Assembly: GCA_910577255.1 (NCBI GenBank)
Contig: CAJTMH010000003.1
Span: 248,001 to 312,000, forward strand
Source: an uncultured Duncaniella sp.
GTDB taxonomy: Bacteria; Bacteroidota; Bacteroidia; Bacteroidales; Muribaculaceae
Reading direction: 5' to 3'
DNA length: 64,000 bases
The position numbers and the translations under genes are program-made. Below, one piece after another: positions 52,445 to 61,715 of the stretch. Every line of letters starts with the position of its first letter. The first letter of the stretch is position 1. Below the pieces are notes generated by a model that was given only the letters and a program-made list of their open reading frames with translations, ran no database searches and was not told the DNA's origin.

Positions 52445-53935
52445 TCACTCTCGGTCGTGGCTTGCGGTGTCGTCAGCCGGGTTTACTATTTCTCTTGGCT
52501 GCCCGGCTCCATCCACCGGTTGGAGCCCATGTTCGGCCGCGATTTTCAGCATGAGTTCGTGGGCCTCTCCATAGTCGTTGCGTATCACGCCGTCGAGTAT
52601 CGCGTTTTTGATGGCGCTCTTGATTATTCCTATCACCGGGCTTCCGGTTATCCCGAAAGTCTCCATGATCTCGTTGCCGTCCACCGGCGGTTTGAAATTT
52701 CTGATTTCGTCACGCTCGTTCAGATCAACTATCTTACGGCGCACCAGTGCGAAATTTTCGAGTATGCGGCGCACCTTCTCCTGGTTTTTCGAGGTGATGT
52801 CGGCCTCGCAGAGAGCCATGAGGTCCTCGAGATCCTCTCCTGCGTCATTAATCAATCTCCTCACGGCCGAGTCGGTCACCTCATCCTCCACGAGCGCTAT
52901 AGGGCGCATGTGGAGTTCTACCAATTTGGCCACATACTTCATCTTGGCATCCTGAGGCAGACGCATGTTGCGGAAAATCCTCGGCACCATCTTGGCACCG
53001 ATGAAATTATGGTTATGGAAGGTCCATCCGGCCTTGTCGTCCCAGCGTTTGGTGACAGGTTTGGCTATGTCGTGCATCAGCGCGCCCCATCTGAGCCATA
53101 CGTTGTCGCTCTTCTGGGCCACATTGTCAAGCACCGCCAGCGTGTGGTAGAAGTTGTCCTTGTGTCCGCGGCCTTTCACCACCTCCACACCCTTCATGGA
53201 TGCGAGTTCGGGGAAAATCAGCACAAGCAGCCCTGATTTAAGCAAGAGGTCCCATCCTATTGACGGACGTGGTGAGGCCATGATCTTCATCAGTTCGTCG
53301 ATAACGCGCTCCTTCGATATGATTTTAATACGCTCGGCATTTCGCTTTATGGCCTCGAAGGTGGCTGGATATATGTTAAATTCCAGCTGTGTGGCAAACC
53401 GGATGGCGCGCATCATGCGCAGCGGGTCGTCGCTGAAAGTGATGTCGGGGTCGAGAGGCGTGCGCAGTATGCGACGCTCCATATCTCCCTGTCCGTCAAA
53501 CAGGTCGATGAGTGTGCCGAAACTGTTGGCATTAACCTGCAGGGCCATGGCGTTGATGGTGAAGTCACGGCGTGATAAATCCTCTTCAAGGGTGCCGTCC
53601 TCCACCACCGGTTTACGTGAGTTGCGGTCATACGACTCTCGTCGCGCACCCACAAACTCAAGCTCTATGTCGTGGCGCTTCACCTGTGCGGTGCCGAAGT
53701 TTCGGAACACGTTGAGATGGGTGCCGCGTCCGAGCTTTGCGGCGACTATCTGGGCGAGTTCTATACCGCTCCCTACAGTCACGAAGTCGATATCCTTCGA
53801 GTGGCGTTCCAGGAACAGGTCGCGGACACATCCCCCCACAGCATAGCAGGGGCGGTCGATTGAATCGGCCGCCTCGCCTATGGCATGAAAGAGGGGAGTG
53901 TCAAGTTTCTTTATAATACTCTCTAATGGTTGCAT
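52445..53935 (-). CDS. cca: CCA tRNA nucleotidyltransferase with HD domain
   Basis: A 496-residue enzyme that builds or repairs tRNA CCA ends. It has the nucleotidyltransferase motif YAVGGCVRDLFL with the catalytic DIDFVTVG pair, RRDFTINAMAL, the tRNA/ATP-binding DDPLRMMRAIRFATQL and an HD-type domain (GHKDNFYHTLAVLDNV, LMHDIAKP). The ATG at 53935 is preferred to 53995 because it gives the family start. Its C-terminus is extended with a low-complexity acidic tail. It precedes queD by 37 bases. Confidence 0.92.
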   Translation of the reverse strand: MQPLESIIKKLDTPLFHAIGEAADSIDRPCYAVGGCVRDLFLERHSKDIDFVTVGSGIELAQIVAAKLGRGTHLNVFRNFGTAQVKRHDIELEFVGARRESYDRNSRKPVVEDGTLEEDLSRRDFTINAMALQVNANSFGTLIDLFDGQGDMERRILRTPLDPDITFSDDPLRMMRAIRFATQLEFNIYPATFEAIKRNAERIKIISKERVIDELMKIMASPRPSIGWDLLLKSGLLVLIFPELASMKGVEVVKGRGHKDNFYHTLAVLDNVAQKSDNVWLRWGALMHDIAKPVTKRWDDKAGWTFHNHNFIGAKMVPRIFRNMRLPQDAKMKYVAKLVELHMRPIALVEDEVTDSAVRRLINDAGEDLEDLMALCEADITSKNQEKVRRILENFALVRRKIVDLNERDEIRNFKPPVDGNEIMETFGITGSPVIGIIKSAIKNAILDGVIRNDYGEAHELMLKIAAEHGLQPVDGAGQPREIVNPADDTASHDRE

Positions 53936-54004
53936 CAATGTGTGGTCGGCCCGGAGTCCGGGCGTCGGTTTGGGGAAATGGTCAGGGCGGTTCAAGCCCC
54001 TCGT

Positions 54005-55198
54005 TCAAATGTCAAAATAGCTGATTTCCTCGGGTGCAGGAGTGAGACATTCCACCTTGCCGTCATGGAGAGCATAGGTGTTCTCGATGCCTACTGCCCC
54101 CACGTGGGGTATCACGAATTTCGGCTCGAGGGCTATCACATTCCCTTCAGCGAGGATGTCGCGGCTGCGTGGTGCTATCACCGGCAGCTCGTTTATCTCG
54201 ATACCCACGCCGTGGCCTATGAAACCGGCATGCTGACGGTGCCCCATGTAGTAGGGGTGCAGGTCGCGTTCCTTGACCATCTCTTCGGCTCGTTGGTAGA
54301 GCGCTTTGGCTTCCACGCCCGGCTTCATCATGTCGCATAGCTCGTGATGTATGTCTATGGAACATTGGTGAGCCTTGATGGCAAGCTCTTCGAGATTGCC
54401 GAGCGCGAATACGCGGGTCATGTCAGTCATATAACCGTCATAGTTACCGTTCATATCGACCATGACAGTATTGCCCGGTTTGATTTCAGTGTCGTTGGCG
54501 CCTACCGGAAGCGAAGGGTCCAGCCCTGCCCCGCCCATGGCGAAGTCATAAGGCGAAGGGGAGTCGGCGTTTTCACCCACAAGCACATTGCCCATGTAGA
54601 GCTCCATCGAGTCACCGCTTATGCGGAACTGTCCGAGACACCCTTCCAGTCGGCTCACACGTTCTATCTCCACCTGCAGTTCCATATCGGTCATGCCCCC
54701 GGCAAAGAGGTGAGGTATGCGGCTGTAGACATGAACATGTTTCACGCCCGAACGGCGTATCATGTCCAGCTCGAAGTCGGTCTTGCATGCGCGGGCCTGG
54801 CGCATGACTGTCGAGGCATTCTTCAATTCGCTCTCCGGGAAAAGTCCCTTGAGCCTTACTGCCTGTGAGTAGGGGAGAATGTCAAGCTCAAGCCCTATGC
54901 TTTCAGGCACGTTGAGCCCTATGGTGGCCGGGATTTCCTCAGGCTTGCGGATATATACCACACCGTCACCCTTGAGTTCTACCGGACGGCGGACGAAGAA
55001 GATCACCTCCCCCTCGGCAGGGACATATATGTACCCTGCAAACACTCTGCCGGCCATGTAGTAAGTGTTGGCGTTATCGGTGATTAACAGTGCCTTGACT
55101 TCTGTCTTGGCCATCTGCGCGCGCACCTTTTCCACACGCCGCATAAATTCGTCATGTGGCAGGAGCACTATCATATTCATGTCTTTCGGTTCTAACAT
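54005..55198 (-). CDS. M24-family aminopeptidase P-like peptidase
   Basis: A 397-residue Xaa-Pro-type metallopeptidase. Residues about 15-145 form the creatinase-like N-domain. The catalytic domain carries the metal ligands: Asp in MVDMNGNYDG and TDMTRVFALG, His in HGVGIEINELP, Glu in ALEPKFVIP and Glu in IENTYALHDG. It probably removes N-terminal residues before proline in the cytoplasm. It starts 46 bases after the META-domain gene and runs into the cca gene. Confidence 0.9.
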   Translation of the reverse strand: MLEPKDMNMIVLLPHDEFMRRVEKVRAQMAKTEVKALLITDNANTYYMAGRVFAGYIYVPAEGEVIFFVRRPVELKGDGVVYIRKPEEIPATIGLNVPESIGLELDILPYSQAVRLKGLFPESELKNASTVMRQARACKTDFELDMIRRSGVKHVHVYSRIPHLFAGGMTDMELQVEIERVSRLEGCLGQFRISGDSMELYMGNVLVGENADSPSPYDFAMGGAGLDPSLPVGANDTEIKPGNTVMVDMNGNYDGYMTDMTRVFALGNLEELAIKAHQCSIDIHHELCDMMKPGVEAKALYQRAEEMVKERDLHPYYMGHRQHAGFIGHGVGIEINELPVIAPRSRDILAEGNVIALEPKFVIPHVGAVGIENTYALHDGKVECLTPAPEEISYFDI

Positions 55199-55244
55199 GG
55201 TTGTTGAGTTGATATTGAAATCCTTCGCTGAGGAGAGGTGCCGA

Positions 55245-56129
55245 TCAGTCGTCGGCGAGCTCCTCGGATGAAATGCGTTTGAGAGTCATGATAACCTTGC
55301 CATCCGAGTCCTTCATTACAGCCTCATTGGCATCGGCTCCCTGGACAGCGGTGTCGACCTCCTCGAGTGCCAGCAGGAATGCCTGCTCTGTGGCTATGTC
55401 AGGACATGTCATTCGGGTGGTGGCGAGATTCTTGAACTCGATGCCGCTACCCTTGTCAAGGTTTACAACAATCTCGCCGTTGAGCATATTGCAGCCGGCA
55501 TTGCCGTGGATTTTGCGTTCGTCGGTGTCGATTACCACCTTTACGTCAGCACTTGCAGGGACTGCCTGACCCTTGATGGTGAGCACTTTCCACGCGCCGT
55601 TGAGGAACGAGAGATTGTGCTTGCGTAGTTTCATGAGGTCACGTCCGGTGGCTGATGTGAGCACGAGCATTGATGCTCCTTCGAAACGGTAGCCGGTCAT
55701 CTCGTTGAGAGCCGCGTTGACAGCTGACTCATAGGGTGCGTCAGGGCATGCGCGGAGGGTAGAGATAAATTCTCCCTGGGCTATCAGTTTATCACCCTCA
55801 ACCTTTACGTTGCCGTTGAGATAGTTGCAGCCGTTGTAGCCGATCAGGAGCATGGTGCCGGGTACGTCGGGCACAGCCTCGAATGTGATTTTGGGGTGAT
55901 TCTCGCCGTTGACAGATACGGCTTCGCCGTTGATTTCAACAATTGACCATTGGCCCATGAATGAGTCAGTGGCCGACGGCGCTTCGGGAGCGGGGGCCGG
56001 GGTTACCGGAGTTGTTGTCACGGTGGTTTTGTTGTTGGTAGCGGTTATGCCGCTTTTCTTAAATGTATTGCATCCGGTCATGAGAGCGGTTATTGTGACT
56101 GCGGAAAGAAATAGTGAAACAATTTTCAT
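55245..56129 (-). CDS. Lipoprotein with two META (HslJ-like) domains
   Basis: A 294-residue lipoprotein (MTGC, Cys20). After a Thr/Pro/Ala linker (25-55) there are two META domains. The first has WSIVEINGEAV and GYNGCNYLNGNVKVEG, the second WKVLTIKGQAV and GNAGCNMLNGEI; each is followed by a second cysteine (RACPD, RMTCPD) that may pair with the first. The ATG at 56129 is used; an upstream TTG would add two residues. META proteins in other bacteria link to heat or antibiotic resistance; the role here is unknown. Confidence 0.86.
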   Translation of the reverse strand: MKIVSLFLSAVTITALMTGCNTFKKSGITATNNKTTVTTTPVTPAPAPEAPSATDSFMGQWSIVEINGEAVSVNGENHPKITFEAVPDVPGTMLLIGYNGCNYLNGNVKVEGDKLIAQGEFISTLRACPDAPYESAVNAALNEMTGYRFEGASMLVLTSATGRDLMKLRKHNLSFLNGAWKVLTIKGQAVPASADVKVVIDTDERKIHGNAGCNMLNGEIVVNLDKGSGIEFKNLATTRMTCPDIATEQAFLLALEEVDTAVQGADANEAVMKDSDGKVIMTLKRISSEELADD

Positions 56130-56286
56130 AGTCAATGTCGTTTAAATTTTTTAATAGATAGATGGTGCGATTGCCGGACCCGTAAGGCGGCAATCTCTTT
56201 GTATAAACGATTCCGCAGCCCGGTTTGTGCGATGTCCCATCCGTTGAATTGATGATTTCAAGGCCGTTTGACAGCCTATTTTATTA

Positions 56287-56294
56287 CAAAAGTA
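56287..56294 (-). promoter_or_regulatory. Candidate -7 promoter element for the META-gene row
   Basis: On the - strand TACTTTTG matches TAnnTTTG and gives a leader of about 150 bases before the META gene. It could drive the row down to the 5'-nucleotidase terminator. Confidence 0.5.
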
Positions 56295-56368
56295 GTAAAT
56301 TTTTTATTAATACCCTTAAATTCCCTGCGATAGTGGCGATTTTTTAAGGTGGAACACGAAAAATTGTG

Positions 56369-56376
56369 TAACTTTG
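56369..56376 (+). promoter_or_regulatory. Candidate -7 promoter element of the dCMP deaminase gene
   Basis: TAACTTTG followed by C lies 10 bases before the start. The leader would be nearly absent, and the -33 region is weak. Confidence 0.5.
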
Positions 56377-56386
56377 CACTCTCAAA

Positions 56387-56827
56387 ATGACCGAAATGGA
56401 TTATACCGGCAAGCAAGATCTGCTCGACAGACGTTACCTGAGGATGGCTCGTATCTGGGCCGAGAACTCTTATTGTGAACGCCGAAAAGTGGGCGCGCTC
56501 CTTGTCAAGGACCGTACCATAATTTCTGACGGCTTCAATGGGACTCCCGCCGGATTTGAAAACATCTGTGAGGATGAAAACGGACTCACGAAGACCTACG
56601 TGCTGCACGCCGAGGCCAATGCGATAACCAAAGTGGCACGGTCCAACAATTCAAGTGACGGTTCCACTCTCTACGTCACTGCCTCTCCGTGTCTCGACTG
56701 CGCCAAGCTGATAATCCAGGCCGGCATCACAAGGGTGGTGTTCAACGAGCTGTATCGTATCACCGACGGCATCGAGCTGCTGAAACGTGCCGGAGTGGAG
56801 TGCCACCACATCCCTGAGGTAGGGTAG
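56387..56827 (+). CDS. dCMP/ComE-type cytidylate deaminase
   Basis: A 146-residue zinc deaminase converting dCMP to dUMP for thymidylate synthesis. It has the RRKVGALLVKDRTIISDGFNGTP region with VGA and GFNGTP, the zinc ligand/proton shuttle pair in LHAEANA and the PCLDCAK zinc cysteines. It resembles ComE operon protein 2 type enzymes. An S41 protease gene follows after 98 bases. Confidence 0.9.
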   Translation: MTEMDYTGKQDLLDRRYLRMARIWAENSYCERRKVGALLVKDRTIISDGFNGTPAGFENICEDENGLTKTYVLHAEANAITKVARSNNSSDGSTLYVTASPCLDCAKLIIQAGITRVVFNELYRITDGIELLKRAGVECHHIPEVG

Positions 56828-56925
56828 TATAATATCTTCTTAAAAGTGCTGCGGAGGCAACCACTCCGTAGCGGTATCAATGCAACTGAACTGAATCAAA
56901 AAGCTAAAATTCTGTAAGAAAATCT

Positions 56926-58548
56926 ATGAATAACCGTCTTAAGAACACCTCCGTCTGGGTGCCGCTTGCTCTTGCCGTGGCATTGGTGGGCGGAATGTGG
57001 ATTGGCAAAACTTTTTTCAACAATTCGGGACAATGGAGTTCACGCAGCAAGCTCGACACTGTGTTGCGCATGATCGACCGCAACTATGTGGATGATGTGG
57101 ACACCGACAGTCTTCTCGAAGCCACTTTCCCGGAACTCCTTTCGCATCTCGATCCCCATTCGGTCTATATACCGGCACGTGACCTGCAGAGCGTCAACGA
57201 AGAGCTCGAAGGTTCATTCTCAGGAATCGGCATCTCATTCAATCTCCTCAACGACACCATAAATGTGCTTGAGGTGATTTCCGGCGGTCCGTCCGAAAAG
57301 GTCGGCCTCCTTCCCGGCGACCGCATCGTCACCATCAATGACTCGATTGTTGCCGGACAGGGATGGAGCGACGTGAAGGTCAAGAATTCTCTCCGAGGCC
57401 CTAAAGGTTCGGTGGTGAAACTCGGCATCAAGCGCTCCACATCCAAGAGCCTGCTCGACTATGAGGTGGTGCGCGGCGACATACCTGTCACTTCCATCGA
57501 TGCTTCCTATATGATAGCTCCGAAAATCGGTTATCTGAAAATCAATAAGTTCGGAGCCACTACTTACAGTGAATTCCTCACCTCCATGATAGGTCTTGCT
57601 TCCGAAGGGGCCGAGAAATTCGTGATAGACCTCCGTGGCAACGGCGGTGGCTTTATGGATCCTGCCGTGTTGATGGCCAACGAGTTCCTGCCCGGCGGCT
57701 CACCTATTGTGGCCATGAAGGGCAAGACAGTTCCCAACGCCACTCCTACGGTAGCTGACGGTTCGGGCACCTTCCAGAACAGCGAGCTCGTGGTGCTTCT
57801 CGACGAGATTTCGGCGAGTGCGAGCGAGATATTTGCCGGTGCTATCCAGGATAACGACCGAGGCCTTGTGATAGGTCGCCGCTCGTTCGGCAAGGGGCTT
57901 GTGCAGCATCAGATGGAGCTCCCCGACAGCAGTGCCATCCGTCTGACCATAGCTCGTTACTATACCCCCTCGGGCCGTTGCATCCAGAAGACTTATGCTC
58001 CCGGCACCGACTATGACCGCGACCTCCTCAACCGTTACGAGCATGGCGAATTCTACAACGTGGACTCGATCAAACTCAACAAGTCATTGGCTTTCACCAC
58101 ACTCCATGGTCGCACCGTGTATGGCGGCGGAGGCATAATGCCTGACACATTCGTCCCTAACGACACCACAGGCATCACTTCCTACTATATCAACGTGATG
58201 AATGCCGGTCTGATTCAGAAATATACTTTCGACTACACCGACCGCAACCGTCAGCGTCTCGAATCGGCCAAATCGTCGGCTGAGCTCCTGCGCATGCTTC
58301 CCGACGACGACACACTCCTCCAGGATTTCGTGGCCTATTCGCAGAAAGCCGGTGTGGCTCCAAGATGGTACTACATAAACATTTCGCGCGATCTGCTTGT
58401 TAACTATCTGAAAGCCATGATAGCCCGCAATGCGCTCGGGGTTCAGGGCTACTTCGAGGTCTACAATGAGGTCGACCCTACTGTAGTCACCGCCGTCGAG
58501 GCTATAAAAGCGGGTGAGGCTGTGTTTCCTCTAACCCCTAAAGACTGA
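56926..58548 (+). CDS. Carboxyl-terminal processing protease (S41 family)
   Basis: A 540-residue periplasmic serine protease. It has an N-terminal membrane signal/anchor (about 9-30), a PDZ domain (about 95-175, GSFSGIGISF and GLLPGDRIVTIND) and the S41 core (190-370). By alignment with E. coli Prc the dyad is Ser298 (ISASASEIF) and Lys323 (FGKGLVQ). It would trim C-termini of envelope proteins. The stop overlaps the next start by one base (TGATG). Confidence 0.93.
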   Translation: MNNRLKNTSVWVPLALAVALVGGMWIGKTFFNNSGQWSSRSKLDTVLRMIDRNYVDDVDTDSLLEATFPELLSHLDPHSVYIPARDLQSVNEELEGSFSGIGISFNLLNDTINVLEVISGGPSEKVGLLPGDRIVTINDSIVAGQGWSDVKVKNSLRGPKGSVVKLGIKRSTSKSLLDYEVVRGDIPVTSIDASYMIAPKIGYLKINKFGATTYSEFLTSMIGLASEGAEKFVIDLRGNGGGFMDPAVLMANEFLPGGSPIVAMKGKTVPNATPTVADGSGTFQNSELVVLLDEISASASEIFAGAIQDNDRGLVIGRRSFGKGLVQHQMELPDSSAIRLTIARYYTPSGRCIQKTYAPGTDYDRDLLNRYEHGEFYNVDSIKLNKSLAFTTLHGRTVYGGGGIMPDTFVPNDTTGITSYYINVMNAGLIQKYTFDYTDRNRQRLESAKSSAELLRMLPDDDTLLQDFVAYSQKAGVAPRWYYINISRDLLVNYLKAMIARNALGVQGYFEVYNEVDPTVVTAVEAIKAGEAVFPLTPKD

Positions 58549-59093
58549 TGAAAAAAGAAGATATCCGCCGAAAGATAAAGGCGCGCAAGACCCTCCTTTC
58601 CGATGAGGAGAAGATGTCGGCCGCAGAACGTGTGTTCAGCATCCTCGAACAGACTGCCGACTTTATGCTTGCTGACCGTATCCTGATGTATCATTCCCTT
58701 CCCGACGAGCTTTCAACCCTCTCGTTCATAAAGAAGTGGCATGACCGCAAGCATTTCTACCTGCCGCGTGTCAACGGTGTGAATCTTGAAATACTCCCCT
58801 ACGACGAGTCCCGCCTTGCTCTTGGCTCATTCCATATCGAGGAGCCTACCGGAACCGACACATCGTCAATAGACGATATGGAGATGATAGTGGTGCCTGC
58901 CGTGGCCTATGACCGCACCGGCAACCGTGTGGGGCGTGGCAAGGGGTATTACGACCGCCTGTTGGCCGGAAGCCGGGCCCGCAAGATCGGTGTGGGCTAC
59001 GATTTTCAGCTTGTCGACATGATTGACGCCGACCCCCATGATGTGCGTGTCGACGTGGTCATCACCGAGAGCCGTCACTACATCATAAAATGA
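58548..59093 (+). CDS. 5-formyltetrahydrofolate cyclo-ligase
   Basis: A 181-residue enzyme returning 5-formyl-THF to the active folate pool with ATP. It has the motifs IRRKIKARKTLL at the start, YHSLPDELST, KHFYLPRVNG and the C-terminal VPAVAYDRTGNRVGRGKGYYDR that forms the nucleotide/folate site. The ATG overlaps the S41 protease stop, so the two are coupled. Confidence 0.92.
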   Translation: MKKEDIRRKIKARKTLLSDEEKMSAAERVFSILEQTADFMLADRILMYHSLPDELSTLSFIKKWHDRKHFYLPRVNGVNLEILPYDESRLALGSFHIEEPTGTDTSSIDDMEMIVVPAVAYDRTGNRVGRGKGYYDRLLAGSRARKIGVGYDFQLVDMIDADPHDVRVDVVITESRHYIIK

Positions 59094-59115
59094 CAGTTTG
59101 AATCCTTCCGTGGGA

Positions 59116-59961
59116 TTATTTCCCCGAATGATAGCTTATAAGAGCTCCCATCGGAGCCTGAATTATGTTGCCTGGCCGTAATCCGAGCCGGGCAGCAGTT
59201 TTTTTGAGCTGATCGGAGAAATGCACGGCAATCGACCCGACGAAATGCACCTGGAGATCATCACGGCCGTAAGCTGCGATGTTGCGTGTGAAGAAACGTT
59301 CGAATTCGGCGCAAACAAACTCCTCTATCTCAGGGTGTGAGATGTTTTCCGACAGAAACGGTGCGAATGACGCGAGGTAGGCGTTAGGACGTGGCCGGCG
59401 GTAGACATTCTCTATTATCTCTGCTGTGTCAACAGGGTATTTTTCGTGGAAAATACGTGTTATATCCTCCGAAAACTGATGTTTGAGCATTCCTCCGATA
59501 AGTCCGCGTCCCATCACAGCCCCGCTCCCTTCATCGCCGAGGATAAAGCCGAGGGGCGAGACGTTGGCCGTTATCTCTTTGCCGTCATAGAGGCAAGAGT
59601 TCGATCCTGTTCCGAGTATGCAGGCTATTCCCGGTTTATCACCGCAGAGGGCGCGTGCCGCCGCGAGCATGTCGCTTTTAGCCGATATTTCCGCTGCAGG
59701 GAATGTGTCGGCAAGTTCCTTCTCCACACGTGTGCAACAGGCTTCCGAACCGCATCCGGCGCCATAGAAATGCACCTCCCTTACATTCCGACCCATCGTG
59801 GCCAGTTCAGGGAAATGCAGAGCCAATATATTGTTTAGATCACCCGGTGATGCCATTGCGGCGTTATATCCGGGTGTGTTTTTGCGGAGTCGGAGAGTCC
59901 TGTCCTCATCGAGGAGAGCCCATTCTATCTTGGTGCTCCCCCCGTCAGCTATCAGTATCAT
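59116..59961 (-). CDS. murK: MurK-like N-acetylmuramate/N-acetylglucosamine kinase (BadF/BadG ATPase fold)
   Basis: A 281-residue kinase of the BadF/BadG/BcrA/BcrD sugar-kinase group. It has the phosphate-1 loop LIADGGSTKIEWALLD, the ACILGTGSNSCLYDG phosphate-2 motif, GFILGDEGSGAVMG and VHFVGSIAVHF. The Tannerella forsythia relative MurK phosphorylates both MurNAc and GlcNAc. The neighbour NamZ makes free MurNAc, which supports the assignment. No MurQ gene is seen nearby, so the next step must be encoded elsewhere. Confidence 0.78.
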   Translation of the reverse strand: MILIADGGSTKIEWALLDEDRTLRLRKNTPGYNAAMASPGDLNNILALHFPELATMGRNVREVHFYGAGCGSEACCTRVEKELADTFPAAEISAKSDMLAAARALCGDKPGIACILGTGSNSCLYDGKEITANVSPLGFILGDEGSGAVMGRGLIGGMLKHQFSEDITRIFHEKYPVDTAEIIENVYRRPRPNAYLASFAPFLSENISHPEIEEFVCAEFERFFTRNIAAYGRDDLQVHFVGSIAVHFSDQLKKTAARLGLRPGNIIQAPMGALISYHSGK

Positions 59962-60019
59962 AGTGCGTTTTGTTGACTCTATGTGGTGGGTAATGTGATG
60001 AAATTTACGGTTTTTGAAG

Positions 60020-60027
60020 CAAAAATA
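60020..60027 (-). promoter_or_regulatory. Candidate -7 promoter element of the MurK-like kinase gene
   Basis: On the - strand TATTTTTG matches TAnnTTTG, about 59 bases upstream of the start. Confidence 0.45.
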
Positions 60028-60112
60028 TATATTGGGAACTTTGGAATAATCATTGTCGGAAGATTCCGTCCCGTCAGCAGGCTCTTATGTGTGTCGGTGC
60101 GTGGCGGAACCA

Positions 60113-61414
60113 TCATTCATAGAGCTGATATTTTTTCGTTTTCTCGGCAAACGCCTTGGCGTCCTTATCCCAGAACGGCTTCAGGTCATCCACCTTATAT
60201 GCTTTGCCAAAAAGCTGTCGGACCTTAGGGCTTCCGGTGACTTTGTCAAACATGTTGAGCCGTGCCTGTGTAGCGTTCGCAAACCCCTTGTGGTTCGGGT
60301 ACATCGCTGCCAGTTCCTGCATTATGTAGAACTGAATCAGCGACAGCGGGGCAGCCTCCATATCGGTCACGTAAACCTCCACTCCGTGAAGGTTCTCGCC
60401 TTTGAATAGGGCGTAGAACGGCTTGTAATGTATAGGCCTGAACATCACTCCCGGAATCTCCAGCGAGGTTAGTCGGTCGGCCAGTTTCTGGGCGTCGATC
60501 CATGGAGCTCCTGCGAGTTTGAACGGGAGAGTGTAGCCTACACCTATCGACACATAGTCGAGCTCACCCATTATCCCTGTGGCAGGGTATAGGATGGCCG
60601 TTTCCGACGAAGGGATATGAGGCGAAGGGAGCACCCATGGCATTCCTGTCTGCGCGAAGTCCATATTGCGCTTCCATCCCTGTAAGGGTATGACCGTGAG
60701 CTTCACTTTCTGTCCGCCACCGAGCAGCCCCTCCTCGTTGAGGTAGATGGCCAGTTCTCCGGGGGTGAGTCCATAGAGATAGGGGATAGGATATTGACCT
60801 ACAAAAGACTCCATCCCTTTCTCCACAAGGCTTCCTTCCACCTTGTTGCCTCCGAGCGGGTTCGGGCGGTCGAGTACCATGAATTCCTTGCCGTTCTCAG
60901 CGGCGGCTTCCATGGCTTTTCCCATGGTGGAGATGAATGTGTAGCTTCGGCATCCTATGTCCTGGATGTCATAGACAAGCACATCCACATTTCTTAGCAT
61001 ATCGGCTGTCGGCTTTTTGGTCTTTCCGTGGAGCGAATACACTTTCACTCCGGTCTTTGCATCCACCTCGTTGGCCACTGATGCGCCGGCCACATAGTCG
61101 CCCCTGACCCCATGTTCGGGGGCGAAGAGGGCGGTGAGCTGCACGTCGGGTGCCTCGTTGAGGATGTCGATGGTGGAACGCAGACTGTTGTCAACACCGG
61201 TGGGATTGGTTATCAGACCCACACGCTTGCCCTTGAGCTGCTCGAATCCATCGTCGCGCAAGGTCTCTATGCCCGGACGCACGGCGGCAGCCTCGACAGC
61301 CGCTGATGTCTTTTCCTCAGCTGAGGGCACCTGGGCGCTCTCGGATGCCCCTGATGTGCATCCGGCAACTATGGCAAGCAGTAAGCCAGATAATATTCCA
61401 GTCATAATCTTCAT
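60113..61414 (-). CDS. namZ: Exo-beta-N-acetylmuramidase NamZ (DUF1343/GH171)
   Basis: A 433-residue lipoprotein (IVAGC, Cys19). The DUF1343 pattern is strong: RVGLITNPTGVDN, FAPEHGVRGDY with the Glu considered catalytic in NamZ, VYSLHGKTKKPT, DIQDIGCRSYTFISTM, LDRPNPLGG, YLYGLTPGELA and SPHIPSSETA. NamZ cleaves MurNAc from the non-reducing end of peptidoglycan chains in the periplasm. It is followed by the MurK-like kinase gene, making a MurNAc-salvage pair. Confidence 0.92.
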   Translation of the reverse strand: MKIMTGILSGLLLAIVAGCTSGASESAQVPSAEEKTSAAVEAAAVRPGIETLRDDGFEQLKGKRVGLITNPTGVDNSLRSTIDILNEAPDVQLTALFAPEHGVRGDYVAGASVANEVDAKTGVKVYSLHGKTKKPTADMLRNVDVLVYDIQDIGCRSYTFISTMGKAMEAAAENGKEFMVLDRPNPLGGNKVEGSLVEKGMESFVGQYPIPYLYGLTPGELAIYLNEEGLLGGGQKVKLTVIPLQGWKRNMDFAQTGMPWVLPSPHIPSSETAILYPATGIMGELDYVSIGVGYTLPFKLAGAPWIDAQKLADRLTSLEIPGVMFRPIHYKPFYALFKGENLHGVEVYVTDMEAAPLSLIQFYIMQELAAMYPNHKGFANATQARLNMFDKVTGSPKVRQLFGKAYKVDDLKPFWDKDAKAFAEKTKKYQLYE

Positions 61415-61526
61415 TGGTTATATAACACCTTTACCCCTCCGGGGGCTTGCCGGTGTAGGTTTAACATTGTCTAATTAATCCAATCAGTTCTTAAACAGGA
61501 CAGCCATGCCTGTCAGAACGGTAAGG

Positions 61527-61557
61527 CAAATATACTATCCGCTGACCGAAAAATCAA
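61527..61557 (-). promoter_or_regulatory. Bacteroidetes-type promoter of namZ
   Basis: On the - strand TTG (61555-61557), a 20-base spacer and TATATTTG (61527-61534) fit the consensus. The start lies about 113 bases downstream. Confidence 0.65.
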
Positions 61558-61641
61558 TAGTCAGGACCAGTTTTTATGAGCTGATAAGGGATTGATGATG
61601 CAAAATGACATTATCGCACCTTTTCCGATATGGCGTGGTAT

Positions 61642-61649
61642 TACTTTTG
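61642..61649 (+). promoter_or_regulatory. Candidate -7 element of the unknown gene at 61.7 kb
   Basis: TACTTTTG matches the consensus and lies 67 bases upstream of the chosen ATG. Its position argues against the earlier in-frame start at 61605. Confidence 0.5.
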
Positions 61650-61715
61650 TTGCGTGGTTTGGAATCTATTTCACACGACCGCTTGATAAGTTTAACGCAA
61701 CAAAACATCCATCTC

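Larger units (their letters stand above)
61415..61715. other. Divergent intergenic region, namZ and the unknown + strand gene
   Basis: 301 bases. On the - strand a promoter for namZ (TTG at 61555-61557, 20-base spacer, TATATTTG at 61527-61534); on + a -7 match TACTTTTG (61642-61649) for the following gene. No coding potential I can support. Confidence 0.65.

Noticed and set aside
53154..53846. 230-residue open frame on the + strand
   Set aside because: It is the antisense shadow of the tRNA nucleotidyltransferase gene, very rich in Ser/Arg and without any recognisable domain.
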